This document shows, in pieces, positions 1 to 7,473 of a stretch of 16,360 nucleotides of DNA. The stretch is from Methanomassiliicoccales archaeon. GTDB lineage: Archaea > Thermoplasmatota > Thermoplasmata > Methanomassiliicoccales > JACIVX01. The stretch covers positions 1 to 16,360 of the forward strand of contig JAJRAG010000144.1 of assembly GCA_028682925.1 (NCBI GenBank), written 5' to 3'. Each line of letters starts with the position of its first letter. The first letter of the stretch is position 1. Below the pieces are notes generated by a model. It had not been told where the DNA came from and did no database searches. It was given only the letters and a program-made list of their open reading frames with translations. Both the position numbers and the translations under genes were made by a program.

Positions 1-714
1 ACCGAGAGACTCCTATGGATGAAAGGAGTAACGAATTGGGATGATTTCCTATCGACGAGATCGATTCATGGTTTCTCAGCGAGACGCAAGGAAAGACTGG
101 ACGTTCTCATAGAAGAGGCAGCGAGATTCATGGAGGACGGCCAGACCCAGTACTTCACGAGGATTCTTCCCGGTGGTGAACATTGGAGACTGTTCAACGA
201 TGTCGAGAAGGACGTCGCCTACGTCGACATTGAGACGGACGGATTGAGATTGAACTCTCAGGTGACCGTCATCGGTATCCACAGGGATGGCAGAACGAGG
301 ACATTGGTGCAGGGTGAGAATCTAACATCTCAGAGCCTGGCTTCGGAGCTCAGAGACGTAAAGATGCTGGTAACCTTCAACGGTGGGTCTTTCGATCTTC
401 CAATAATCCAATATCACTTCCCATTCGCAGTGCCACGTGTCCCTCACATGGATCTGAGACACGCTTGTAGACGGATCGGTCTGAACGGGGGATTGAAACA
501 CATCGAACGTTTAATCGGCATAAGACGCGCCATGGAGGTCGAATACGTCACCGGCGAGGAGGCTGTCTACCTTTGGAATCTGTGGCGGCACAAAGGGAAA
601 AGGAACGCTCTGAATCTTTTGAAGAGATATAATGAAGAGGACACACGCAATCTAGAGACAATAGCAAGGCACACCTGCGACGTTCTTGAGAGAATGGTGC
701 TAAACGGTGGCTGA
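1..714 (+). CDS. DEDDy-type 3'-5' exonuclease (RNase H-like fold), 5' end outside window
   Basis: This is a predicted RNase H-fold exonuclease of the YprB-like (RNase_H_2) family, acting on DNA or RNA with two metal ions. Counting from the ATG at base 19, the acidic motifs are VDIETDG (D70, E72), TFNGGSFDLP (N121, D126), MDLRHACRRIGL (D145) and YNEED (Y204, D208), which is the DEDDy arrangement. The frame stays open from base 19 back to base 1 and reads TERLLWMKGVTNWDDF. That resembles the N-terminal segment of archaeal members of this family, which usually start with a short HhH-like stretch ending in TER..LW. The real start is therefore probably left of the window and the ATG at 19 is internal. 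The stop is at 712-714, with a DHH nuclease gene immediately downstream, so the two look co-transcribed and may share a role in DNA repair or replication. The fold is clear; the substrate cannot be read from the sequence. Confidence 0.85.
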   Translation, partial: TERLLWMKGVTNWDDFLSTRSIHGFSARRKERLDVLIEEAARFMEDGQTQYFTRILPGGEHWRLFNDVEKDVAYVDIETDGLRLNSQVTVIGIHRDGRTRTLVQGENLTSQSLASELRDVKMLVTFNGGSFDLPIIQYHFPFAVPRVPHMDLRHACRRIGLNGGLKHIERLIGIRRAMEVEYVTGEEAVYLWNLWRHKGKRNALNLLKRYNEEDTRNLETIARHTCDVLERMVLNGG

Positions 715-727
715 CGGGAGGACCGTG

Positions 728-2188
728 ATGCCTAGTGTCGAAAGGGAGCGGGACCTACAGGGTTTTCATGCGACAATCAAGGGTCTAGCGGACACTATCC
801 TCAGTCGATCTCACGTGACGATCATCGGCCACGTGGACGCAGACGGAATAAGTGGAGCATCGATTGCCTCGATCGCTCTCAGAAGAGCAGGAATCCCGTG
901 CGATGTGAGATTCGTTAAGAAGCTCGACGAAAACGAAATCAATATCATCAATTCCAGAGTCTCCGACACCTTCTGGCTTGTAGATCTTGGAAGCGGATCG
1001 TCCTCGAAGTTCACGAATAAGGCAGTATGCATTTCGGATCATCACCTCCCCGAGAAGGACTTGAAGGCGGATTCCGGGAGAGGACAGCGTAGCATCTTCA
1101 GTTTCGAGGAACGCCACGCGAACCCGCACTTCTATGGTATTGACGGATCGACGGAGATCAGCGGGGCCGGAGTTGTGTACCTTTCGGCCAAGGAAATGAA
1201 CAATGGGAACACAGACCTCGCAACCCTCGCGATCGTGGGAGCTGTCGGCGACTTGCAGGACTCGGCCGAATGCAGACTATGCGGACTGAACAGGCAGGTT
1301 CTGGACGATGCTATCCACCGAGACGTGATGACGGTGGCGAAGGATATCAGGATCTTTGGAAGGGAGACTAGGCCGTTAAGCAAGATGCTTCAATTCTCTA
1401 CAGACCCGATACTTCCTGGTCTGACGAACGATGCCGTCGCGTGTAGCAGATACTTGATGGAACTCGGCATACCGCTGACCGACGGGGAGAAGTGGCGATG
1501 CTGGATTGACCTTACGAAGGTGGAGAAGGCTCAAGTGGCGAGCGCGCTCTGCAACCACCTACTTGATTCGGGCAGCGGAAATTGGGCCTGCAAGAGGCTG
1601 ATAGGAGAAGTGTATCTGCTCAAATCGGAGAGAATCGGCACGGAGCTCCATGATGCCAAAGAGTTCTCGACGCTCTTGAACGCCTGCGGAAGGTACGGGG
1701 AAGGCATGGTGGGTCTGAGCATCTGCGCTGGTGACCGGGGTGACAAGCTGGAGATTGGGCTACGACTGCAACGTAATCACAGAGGGAACCTTGCGGACGC
1801 GGTCAGCCTTGTAAAGGATCTCGGGGTGGAGAGGGGGAGATTCATACAACACTTCCACGGCAGGGATGAGATCCTCGACAGCATAGTTGGAATCGTAGCC
1901 GGGATGGTCCTAGGGTCGGGAGAGGTACCCTCGGACGTTCCTATCGTGGCATTCGCATACTCTGAGGACGATAAGGTGAAGGTCTCAGCCAGAGCGACAA
2001 GGGAGCTTGTCCAGAGGGGCATTGATCTGGCAGTGGCTGTGAAAGCCGCTTCTGAGAAGGTCGGCGGAACTGGTGGCGGGCACAACATCGCTGCTGGTGC
2101 TACCATTTCGATAGGCAAGGAACAGGAGTTCCTCGCCGAGATGGAGAGATTGATCGAACGGCAGATGTTTGGCGAACTCACTGCATGA
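728..2188 (+). CDS. DHH-family single-stranded nuclease, RecJ-like / GAN (GINS-associated nuclease) type
   Basis: This is a RecJ-like phosphoesterase of about 486 aa. The DHH domain motifs are all present when counted from the ATG at 728: HVDADG (35-40), VDLGS (D86), SDHH (102-105) and GAVGDLQD (D174), which together bind two metal ions. The C-terminal DHHA1 domain shows the glycine-rich substrate loop GGTGGGHN around residue 450. In archaea this family includes GAN, a 5'-3' exonuclease that binds GINS at the replication fork, and related RNA or DNA nucleases; which one applies here is inference. I prefer the ATG at 728 because GGGAGG at 716-721 lies 6 bases ahead of it. An in-frame GTG at 707 would give 493 aa and overlap the upstream exonuclease by 8 bases. 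The close spacing suggests one operon with that exonuclease. Its 3' end overlaps the convergent argF gene by 11 bases. Confidence 0.88.
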   Translation: MPSVERERDLQGFHATIKGLADTILSRSHVTIIGHVDADGISGASIASIALRRAGIPCDVRFVKKLDENEINIINSRVSDTFWLVDLGSGSSSKFTNKAVCISDHHLPEKDLKADSGRGQRSIFSFEERHANPHFYGIDGSTEISGAGVVYLSAKEMNNGNTDLATLAIVGAVGDLQDSAECRLCGLNRQVLDDAIHRDVMTVAKDIRIFGRETRPLSKMLQFSTDPILPGLTNDAVACSRYLMELGIPLTDGEKWRCWIDLTKVEKAQVASALCNHLLDSGSGNWACKRLIGEVYLLKSERIGTELHDAKEFSTLLNACGRYGEGMVGLSICAGDRGDKLEIGLRLQRNHRGNLADAVSLVKDLGVERGRFIQHFHGRDEILDSIVGIVAGMVLGSGEVPSDVPIVAFAYSEDDKVKVSARATRELVQRGIDLAVAVKAASEKVGGTGGGHNIAAGATISIGKEQEFLAEMERLIERQMFGELTA

Positions 2189-3089
2189 GCTTCAGCATGA
2201 TAGCTTTCTGCGCATGCAAACGGTTCTCCGCTTGATCGAAGACGACGCTGTTCTCCCCATCGATCACTTCTTCCACTATCTCCAAGCCTCTATGGGCAGG
2301 AAGACAGTGCATCACGATACAGTCTTTCTTCGCGAGCTTCATCAAGGAGCTGTTGACCTGGAAGGCTATGAACTCCTTTTCCTTGGTTCCTGTCTCGGCT
2401 TCCTGGCCCATTGAGATCCACACGTCAGTATAGACGACGTCGGCACCCTTCACCGCTTCTTTTGGATCATTGACGACCCTTGAAATGCATCCTTTCGTCT
2501 TGGCAATTCTGGCCGCTTTTCCTACGATATCGCTGTTCGGCCAGTAACCTTCGGGACAACCGGCGATGAAATCCATTCCGACAACAGCAGCTCCGAGCAA
2601 CAGTGAGTTGCAGACGTTGTTGCCATCCCCCACATACGCCATCCTTACGCCCTTCAACTTGCCCTTGTGTTCTTTGATCGTCAAGAGGTCGGCCACTATC
2701 TGGCAAGGATGTTCGAGGTCGTCCAACCCGTTTATCACCGAGACCGTTGAGTTCCCCGCCAGCTCCATCATTGTCTCGTGCTTGAACGCCCGATACAATA
2801 TACCGTCGACGTAACGACTCAGCACCTTCGCCGTATCCGAGATTGTCTCTCCTCTCCCCATTTGAAGGTCCTTTGGGCTAAGGTACAGAGCGTGTCCACC
2901 AAGCTGGGTCATACCGACCTCGAAAGATACCCTGGTCCTCGTGCTCGATTTCTCGAATATCATCGCCAAGGTCTTTCCCTTCAGGTCATCGCTGTGGCTT
3001 GTCCTGTCTGCCTTGAGCTGTTCAGCGAGCGCGAGCGTCTCGTCCATCATATCCTCGATGTCCAATACAGAAATCAAATCGCGTTTCAT
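2178..3089 (-). CDS. argF: Ornithine carbamoyltransferase
   Basis: This enzyme catalyses carbamoyl phosphate + L-ornithine -> citrulline + phosphate in arginine synthesis, in the cytoplasm and usually as a trimer or higher oligomer. At 303 aa it has full family length. The carbamoyl-phosphate loop SSTRTR is at 48-53, HPCQ at 127-130, the ornithine-side D222 and SMG loop at 226-228, and the catalytic HCLPAHRG at 261-268; no key residue is missing. The SMG plus HCLP pattern distinguishes it from aspartate carbamoyltransferase. The start is ATG (3089-3087 on the minus strand), with GAAGG three bases ahead. It is not next to other arg genes. The nearest same-strand promoter candidate is a TTAAGA-type box around 3119-3129, and a 12-base palindrome lies just beyond it at 3149-3160. 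The gene converges on the DHH nuclease gene with an 11-base overlap of stop regions. Confidence 0.96.
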   Translation of the reverse strand: MKRDLISVLDIEDMMDETLALAEQLKADRTSHSDDLKGKTLAMIFEKSSTRTRVSFEVGMTQLGGHALYLSPKDLQMGRGETISDTAKVLSRYVDGILYRAFKHETMMELAGNSTVSVINGLDDLEHPCQIVADLLTIKEHKGKLKGVRMAYVGDGNNVCNSLLLGAAVVGMDFIAGCPEGYWPNSDIVGKAARIAKTKGCISRVVNDPKEAVKGADVVYTDVWISMGQEAETGTKEKEFIAFQVNSSLMKLAKKDCIVMHCLPAHRGLEIVEEVIDGENSVVFDQAENRLHAQKAIMLKLMQ

Positions 3090-3148
3090 GATCCTTCAAG
3101 ACATCAAGAATCGTTGCCCTCTTAACCCTTATGCAACGGGTCGAACAA

Positions 3149-3160
3149 TTCTTCGAAGAA
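3149..3160. repeat. 12-base perfect palindrome upstream of argF
   Basis: TTCTTCGAAGAA reads identically on both strands and lies about 60 bases upstream of the argF start codon, just beyond the likely argF TATA element. The position suits a dimeric regulator binding site. Chance is also possible for a 12-base palindrome in a window of this size. Confidence 0.35.
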
Positions 3161-3422
3161 CAGCCTAGTTCATATACAGATTGAAAGAACTGAGTCGGAC
3201 GATATTTCCACGAAGCCTGTTCCTAGGTGTTCATTATATTCGCGTAATTTGTGACATTCACTCAGCCATCTCATCGAAAGTGAGAAGAATTGTGAGGTGA
3301 TTTGGTAGCCTTCACCTGGGGAGCATATAGACACTGCTGTTAGATACCGTCGGCCTGGGTGCTCTGATACTCTTCCTTGTCATTTTTGTCACCTTCAAAT
3401 TCTATGTTATCGTTCCTATCTT

Positions 3423-3493
3423 ATTTGAGTGATGACATGCGTATATTTAAGCGTTGCTATCACATTATACCGATAAAATCGAATTTGAGTGAT
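3423..3493 (+). repeat. Direct repeat ATTTGAGTGAT flanking the regulator promoter
   Basis: The 11-base sequence ATTTGAGTGAT occurs at 3423-3433 and again at 3483-3493, exactly 60 bases apart. One copy lies just upstream of the TATA box; the other includes the SD-like bases before the ATG at 3498. They could be operator half-sites for autoregulation by the encoded winged-helix protein. The second copy may be explained partly by its ribosome-binding role. Confidence 0.4.
3442..3450 (+). promoter_or_regulatory. TATA box of the ArsR-like regulator gene
   Basis: TATATTTAA is a good archaeal TATA element. A transcript starting about 25 bases downstream would begin near 3474, leaving a leader of roughly 24 bases before the ATG at 3498. 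Confidence 0.6.
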
Positions 3494-3497
3494 TACC

Positions 3498-4073
3498 ATG
3501 AAAACAATAGGCTTAGAACAGATCAAAGTGTTATCAGACCCAAATCGGCTGGCGATACTGTCTCTTCTCTCGGCAAAGGAAATGACGACAACCCAGATTT
3601 CACATCTTCTAGGAATGAGCATCCAGAACACCCAGTACCATGCCAAGAGACTCCTCGAGGCAGAGCTGATTGTCCAGACGAGGACGGACCTTGTCGGAAA
3701 TCTGGTGGAGAAATACTACAAATCGGTGTTCGAACCTGGGATGATCAGTCAGGTCACTGATGAAGAATCAGTTGAGATATCGGAGAGGATAAACCTGGTC
3801 TTCGCGGCGATGGGAGCAATCAAAGGAATCCTCAATCGCGGCATCAAGCTTCTGGACGAGAAGAGGGACACGTACTTCGCCAAGGTCAAGGAACGACCGC
3901 GCTACCCATTTGGAGCGAACTATGTCATCTTGCCAGATACAGAGAAATCGAACGCCGACGCTGAGGCGTTCATTCTAGAAATGGACAAGAAGCTGAAGGA
4001 GCTAGTAGGGAGACATCCTCAGGACAAGAAGGAGAAGTTTGCTTTGCTCTATGCTGTCTTCCCCTATCAGTAA
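3498..4073 (+). CDS. ArsR-like winged helix-turn-helix transcriptional regulator
   Basis: This is a predicted DNA-binding regulator of about 191 aa. The N-terminal ~80 residues form a winged HTH of the ArsR / HTH_20 type: EQIKVLSDPNRLAILSLLS, then TTTQISHLLGMS as helix-turn-helix, then NTQYHAKRLLEAELI as the recognition helix, then a wing containing NLVEKYYKS. The C-terminal ~100 residues are mostly helical and charged and match no sensor domain I recognise; no cysteine cluster for metal sensing is visible. I start it at the ATG at 3498, preceded by GAGTGAT (3487-3493); an in-frame GTG at 3489 would add three residues. It has its own TATA box and stands alone, followed by tRNA-His. The paired direct repeats around its promoter suggest autoregulation. 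Its targets are unknown. Confidence 0.85.
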   Translation: MKTIGLEQIKVLSDPNRLAILSLLSAKEMTTTQISHLLGMSIQNTQYHAKRLLEAELIVQTRTDLVGNLVEKYYKSVFEPGMISQVTDEESVEISERINLVFAAMGAIKGILNRGIKLLDEKRDTYFAKVKERPRYPFGANYVILPDTEKSNADAEAFILEMDKKLKELVGRHPQDKKEKFALLYAVFPYQ

Positions 4074-4182
4074 CTGAACAGGTCCAGAACGAGAGATTGG
4101 GATAACGAATGCGATGCTGCTTTGATGGCTTGATGGCACTCGAACCCCGGAATCCAAATCCCGTCACACATCCTGGGAGAAA

Positions 4183-4191
4183 AACTTTATC
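4183..4191 (+). promoter_or_regulatory. Promoter of tRNA-His
   Basis: AACTTTATC within an A-rich stretch is a TATA-like element centred about 35 bases ahead of the tRNA 5' end. That allows a transcript start a few bases upstream of the mature tRNA. Confidence 0.5.
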
Positions 4192-4221
4192 TATCTTCAA
4201 GCGTTCACATTTTCCCAGCAT

Positions 4222-4295
4222 GGCCGGGATGGGGTAGCCTGGTATCCTGTGGGACTGTGGATCCCTAGACCCGAGTTCAAATCTCGGTCCCGGCC
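4222..4295 (+). tRNA. tRNA-His (anticodon GTG)
   Basis: The acceptor stem GCCGGGA/TCCCGGC pairs over 7 bp, and the T arm CCGAG-TTCAAAT-CTCGG is perfect. The anticodon loop CTGTGGA presents GTG at 4257-4259, which reads His codons. A G at position -1 (4222) is encoded and can pair with C73 (4295), the identity pair of histidine tRNA. There is no intron and no encoded CCA. The D stem is weak (one G-T pair and one T-T mismatch) and the outermost anticodon-stem pair is T-T, but every conserved tertiary base I checked (T8, A14, G18 G19, A21, T33, TTC) is present. Confidence 0.95.
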
Positions 4296-4570
4296 CCCCT
4301 CACCAGTCTTGATGAACTCGAATTCCTTTCGAAAAGGGCCAATTGGACTGGATCAAGCGCCTCAGGACCGACCGCAATCAGAAACCTCGAATTCGACAAT
4401 ACGAACTCATCTCTTGTTGCATGTAGTGATTGCCGAAAGCATGCTCATGGCTGACATCCTCTCGAACATGCTAGGCACAGCAGGCCAGAAGCTTCCTATC
4501 ACAGAGTCTCGGAAGGTTTAATAAACTGCTGGATGCATAACCCGGAACGCCAATAGGGGAATAATGTTCT
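4296..4570. other. Intergenic region between tRNA-His and rtcB
   Basis: No gene is supported here. A 90-codon open frame crossing it runs through the tRNA and shows no family features. A small hairpin CCTTT-CGA-AAAGG sits at 4325-4337 without a T run. The rtcB promoter lies at the right end. Confidence 0.5.
4517..4525 (+). promoter_or_regulatory. TATA box of rtcB
   Basis: GTTTAATAA, followed about 30 bases later by an SD-like AGGGGA (4555-4560), matches an archaeal promoter with a short leader in front of the ATG at 4571. Confidence 0.55.
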
Positions 4571-6025
4571 ATGAGTTGGGAAGGTCCAATCAATCGAATC
4601 GATGACTTTCGTTTCGAAATCCCTCAGAGCTACAAGAAGTGCATGAGAACTAGCAGTGTCATCTATGCAGACGAAAGAATGCTATCGAGTCTGAGAACCG
4701 ACAACGCCCTTGAGCAAGCAGCGAATGTCGCCTGCCTCCCTGGAATAGTCGGAAAGGCACTGGCGATGCCGGACATCCACTGGGGCTATGGATTTCCGAT
4801 CGGTGGTGTCGCTGCTTTTGATGCAGAGCAAGGAATAATCTCGCCAGGTGGTATCGGCTTCGACATCAACTGCGGTGTGAGACTCGTCAAGACCGACCTC
4901 AACGCGGACGATGTGAAACCAAGGATCAGAGACCTCATAGGGGTCCTCTTCAAGAACGTTCCTGCAGGCGTCGGGTCCGAGGGCGTCACCGACGTCGCAT
5001 CCAATGAGATCAACGATATCTTGGAGCTTGGGGCGGAATGGGCGGTCAACAGCGGCTACGGATGGGACGAGGACCTTGCGGCCACCGAGGAGGGCGGCAG
5101 AATGAAGACGGCCGACTCAGGAACGGTCAGCCACAAGGCGAAGGAAAGAGGTATCCCCCAGGTTGGATCCCTGGGATCCGGCAATCATTTCCTCGAAATC
5201 GACAGAGTGGAGAAGATCTTCGATGACAAGGCGGCGAGGGCATTCGGGTTGGAGCGGGAGGGACAGGTAACTGTCACGATCCACTGCGGATCCAGAGGAT
5301 GTGGACATCAGATAGCCACGGACTATCTGAAGGTCATGGAGCACTCTGTCAGGGAGAGAAGAATCGAACTTCCTGACAGGCAGCTCGCGTGCGCCCCTGT
5401 GAACTCCAGGGAAGGAAAGAACTACTTCAATGCGATGGCATGCGGTGCAAACTACGCTTGGGCAAATAGGCAGATGATCCTACACTGGGTGAGACAATCC
5501 TTTGAAGAGACCTTCAAGCGCTCCGCTGAGGACATAGGAATGCATCAGGTCTACGATGTCGCTCACAATATCGCGAAGGTGGAGGAGCATGAGGTCGACG
5601 GAAAGAAGATGAAGGTGTACGTCCACCGGAAGGGAGCGACGAGAGCGTTTCCAAGGGATCATCCTGATGTCCCGTCGAAGTACCAAGCCGTTGGTCAGCC
5701 AGTGATCATACCGGGCGATATGGGGTCGGGAAGCTACGTCCTCGTCGGGGGCGAGAGGGTAATGAAAGAAGCTTTTGGTTCGACGTGCCACGGGGCCGGA
5801 AGAGTGATGTCGAGGGAGGCCGCGATAAGAAAGTACCGGGTCGATCAAGTCCGCCAGGATCTGGAAAGCAGGGGCATCTACCTCCGTTCGAGCACCAAGG
5901 ACGGGATACTGGAAGAGGCGCCTGGAGCGTATAAAGACATAGACCACGTGGTCTCGATCGTGGATGGTGCGGGACTTTCGAGAAGAGTGGCGCGCCTCCG
6001 GCCTATTGGAGTGATGAAGGGCTGA
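4571..6025 (+). CDS. rtcB: RNA-splicing ligase RtcB (tRNA ligase)
   Basis: RtcB joins RNA ends with 2',3'-cyclic phosphate or 3'-phosphate to 5'-OH, using GTP and Mn2+. In archaea it is the tRNA-exon ligase that acts after splicing endonuclease. At 484 aa it matches the family's length without an intein. The metal ligands and active-site residues are visible: D98 and C101 in FDINCGVR, His in GSGNHFLEID and TIHCGSRGCGH, His in YDVAHNIAKVEEH, and the guanylylated His in CHGAGRVMSR. The terminal motif RPIGVMKG is typical, as are LEQAANVACLPG and MPDIHWGYGFPIGGV near the N-terminus. An intein, common at this locus in some archaea, is absent. The ATG at 4571 is supported by AGGGGA 10 bases upstream. 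It stands as a single gene after tRNA-His. No archease gene (its usual activator) is seen in this window. Confidence 0.97.
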   Translation: MSWEGPINRIDDFRFEIPQSYKKCMRTSSVIYADERMLSSLRTDNALEQAANVACLPGIVGKALAMPDIHWGYGFPIGGVAAFDAEQGIISPGGIGFDINCGVRLVKTDLNADDVKPRIRDLIGVLFKNVPAGVGSEGVTDVASNEINDILELGAEWAVNSGYGWDEDLAATEEGGRMKTADSGTVSHKAKERGIPQVGSLGSGNHFLEIDRVEKIFDDKAARAFGLEREGQVTVTIHCGSRGCGHQIATDYLKVMEHSVRERRIELPDRQLACAPVNSREGKNYFNAMACGANYAWANRQMILHWVRQSFEETFKRSAEDIGMHQVYDVAHNIAKVEEHEVDGKKMKVYVHRKGATRAFPRDHPDVPSKYQAVGQPVIIPGDMGSGSYVLVGGERVMKEAFGSTCHGAGRVMSREAAIRKYRVDQVRQDLESRGIYLRSSTKDGILEEAPGAYKDIDHVVSIVDGAGLSRRVARLRPIGVMKG

Positions 6026-6054
6026 GACGGGGGGAAACCGGCCCCTGAGCACTG

Positions 6055-7368
6055 TCAATAGAGAAGCACTTTCTCGGCTGCCACCCCGACGATGTCTTTG
6101 TGTCTTGCGGGAGAGGATACCATGATCGCCCAATCGTGGACGCTTCTGGACTGCAGAGCCTTGGCAATCGGGCTGTGCTTCGTCAACGACCTGATTCTAT
6201 CCCCATCCAAGACCGGCACGTCCGTCTTCCCGATTCTCGGCTCCGAAATCAATACTTCCTTCTGAGGCATGTCCAGTATGACCTCTGCTTCCCCCACCCC
6301 AGCCCTCTCGGCGATCTCAGCCTCCACCACCTTCCTCTTGTTGTAGTCGGTCAATTCAAAGAGTGAGTCAAGGTGCTTGCCCAGAATCTCGCTGGTCGTT
6401 ATCGAGAACGCTCTCTTGTAGAGCTTCCTGTACTGGAGCATCGTCATGATTCTGCCTGAGTCTCCCCCCAAGGAGATGAGCTTCGCAGATAGGCTGCAGT
6501 CCGTGTCCACCTGTAGATTGCTCAGGATGCTCTTGTCCGCCATCTCCACTGCTTTGCAGAGCATCATTTCAGCAATCCGCACGGTCTTGTGGAAGTAGAC
6601 TGAAGTATACATGAGCGCTCTGGCGACAAGAAGGCCCTCGACGGCCACCATCCCGCTCTTGTCCACTACCAGATCCCCATGGAAAACGCCAATTGTCTGG
6701 AGAAGCCTATCGAGATCTATCGTTCCGTGGGCGACGCCGGTGTAGTACGCATCCCTGAGCAGGTAATCCATCTGGTCTGCATCGACTGGGCCGTGGATTA
6801 TCTGCCTTAGATAGTTCTTCTGCCCGAAGTGCGCCTGAGAATCCTCTATCTCCAACTGGCTCTGCCCAACCCCCCCGGGACCATTTGAGGGAACAATCAA
6901 GTCCGCAACAATCTCCGGAGAGATGCCAGCTGAGCTCAAGAGCTCTGGAATGGGTTCCAACTCGCCCAGGACATCAATTACGGAGTTCGAAACCAGATCG
7001 GCGTCACCAAGAACTGCGGCCCGAGTCACGTCCATGTGCGTGATATTGAGGCGGTTCTCTATGACTGCTTCGAGCGTGTGAGAGAATGGGAGATGTCCCA
7101 GATCGTGCAGCAACGCAGCAGCCAGAACCTGTGTCTTCTCATCGATTGGGAGCCCAAGAGAATTCGCCATCTTGCCCGCGATGTGATATGTTCCCAGCGA
7201 ATGTTCTAGCCGTGTGTGGTTGGCGCCGGGAAAAACAAGATTGGCAAGTCCAAGTTGGTTTACCCCATGCAATCGCTGCATTTCCGGTCGCTCCAAGATG
7301 CTGAGAAAAACGCCTTCGAGCCTCACGCTGCCGTGAACGCCATCATGTATGACCTTGAAGCCAGACAC
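6055..7368 (-). CDS. HD-domain phosphohydrolase (COG1078, dNTPase-like)
   Basis: This is a predicted metal-dependent phosphohydrolase of 437 aa, related to dGTPase and SAMHD1-type HD proteins. The HD core is intact: H56 in HTRLEHSLGTYHIA, H88-D89 in LLHDLGHLPFSH (with H92 and H97), and D198 in HGPVDADQMDYLLRD. The opening KVIHDGVHGSV and the PEMQRLHGVNQLG stretch are typical of this group. The substrate (a dNTP or other nucleotide) is not shown by the sequence. The start is GTG at 7368-7366. A strong TATA element (TTATAAATA on the minus strand, 7391-7399) is centred only about 27 bases upstream and no SD is present, so the message is probably leaderless. It converges with rtcB with a 29-base gap and lies downstream of sepF, with its own promoter between. 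Confidence 0.9.
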   Translation of the reverse strand: MSGFKVIHDGVHGSVRLEGVFLSILERPEMQRLHGVNQLGLANLVFPGANHTRLEHSLGTYHIAGKMANSLGLPIDEKTQVLAAALLHDLGHLPFSHTLEAVIENRLNITHMDVTRAAVLGDADLVSNSVIDVLGELEPIPELLSSAGISPEIVADLIVPSNGPGGVGQSQLEIEDSQAHFGQKNYLRQIIHGPVDADQMDYLLRDAYYTGVAHGTIDLDRLLQTIGVFHGDLVVDKSGMVAVEGLLVARALMYTSVYFHKTVRIAEMMLCKAVEMADKSILSNLQVDTDCSLSAKLISLGGDSGRIMTMLQYRKLYKRAFSITTSEILGKHLDSLFELTDYNKRKVVEAEIAERAGVGEAEVILDMPQKEVLISEPRIGKTDVPVLDGDRIRSLTKHSPIAKALQSRSVHDWAIMVSSPARHKDIVGVAAEKVLLY

Positions 7369-7390
7369 CGAGTGAAAATTATTGCTGACC

Positions 7391-7399
7391 TATTTATAA
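7391..7399 (-). promoter_or_regulatory. TATA box of the HD phosphohydrolase gene
   Basis: On the minus strand this reads TTATAAATA and is centred about 27 bases before the GTG start. That places transcription initiation at or next to the start codon. Confidence 0.65.
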
Positions 7400-7473
7400 T
7401 TATTGTCCCCGAGCATTCCGCAATCAAGCTGGAACAGTACATCTAGTCGACGGAGAACCTGCAGTAGAGCGAT

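Larger units (their letters stand above)
3090..3497. other. Intergenic region between argF and the ArsR-like gene
   Basis: This stretch has no intact recognisable gene. From left to right I see the weak argF promoter (minus strand), the palindrome at 3149-3160, and a TATA-like TTATAT near 3233-3240. There is then a strong SD-like GAGGTGAT at 3294-3301, and a short hydrophobic reading frame at 3331-3432 that lacks its own start codon. Last come two copies of ATTTGAGTGAT flanking the regulator's TATA box. The hydrophobic frame could be a small membrane protein broken by a frameshift; see findings. Confidence 0.5.

Noticed and set aside
3310..3388. Minus-strand 23-codon ORF with SD-like AAGGTGA, containing four Arg codons, upstream of argF
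   Set aside because: It resembles an arginine leader peptide, but it is over 200 bases from argF with a separate promoter in between, and no such attenuation is established for archaea.
3377..3760. A 127-codon open frame overlapping the regulator gene
   Set aside because: It lies in another frame of the well-supported ArsR-like gene, starts inside the intergenic region without an SD, and reads as low-complexity shadow sequence.
4138..4172. Minus-strand GGGGTTCGAGTGCC resembling a tRNA T arm
   Set aside because: The flanking bases do not pair as a T stem and no other tRNA part is present.
4249..4521. A 90-codon open frame after and within the tRNA
   Set aside because: It starts inside tRNA-His, shows no protein-like motif, and its only support is the absence of stops.
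6029..6046. GGGG...CCCC hairpin between rtcB and the HD gene as a bidirectional terminator
   Set aside because: The stem is only four pairs and is not followed by a T run on either strand.
5480..6133. Long minus-strand open frame across the rtcB 3' end
   Set aside because: It is antisense to rtcB, with Arg/His/Ser-rich composition typical of a shadow frame, and has no recognisable domain.
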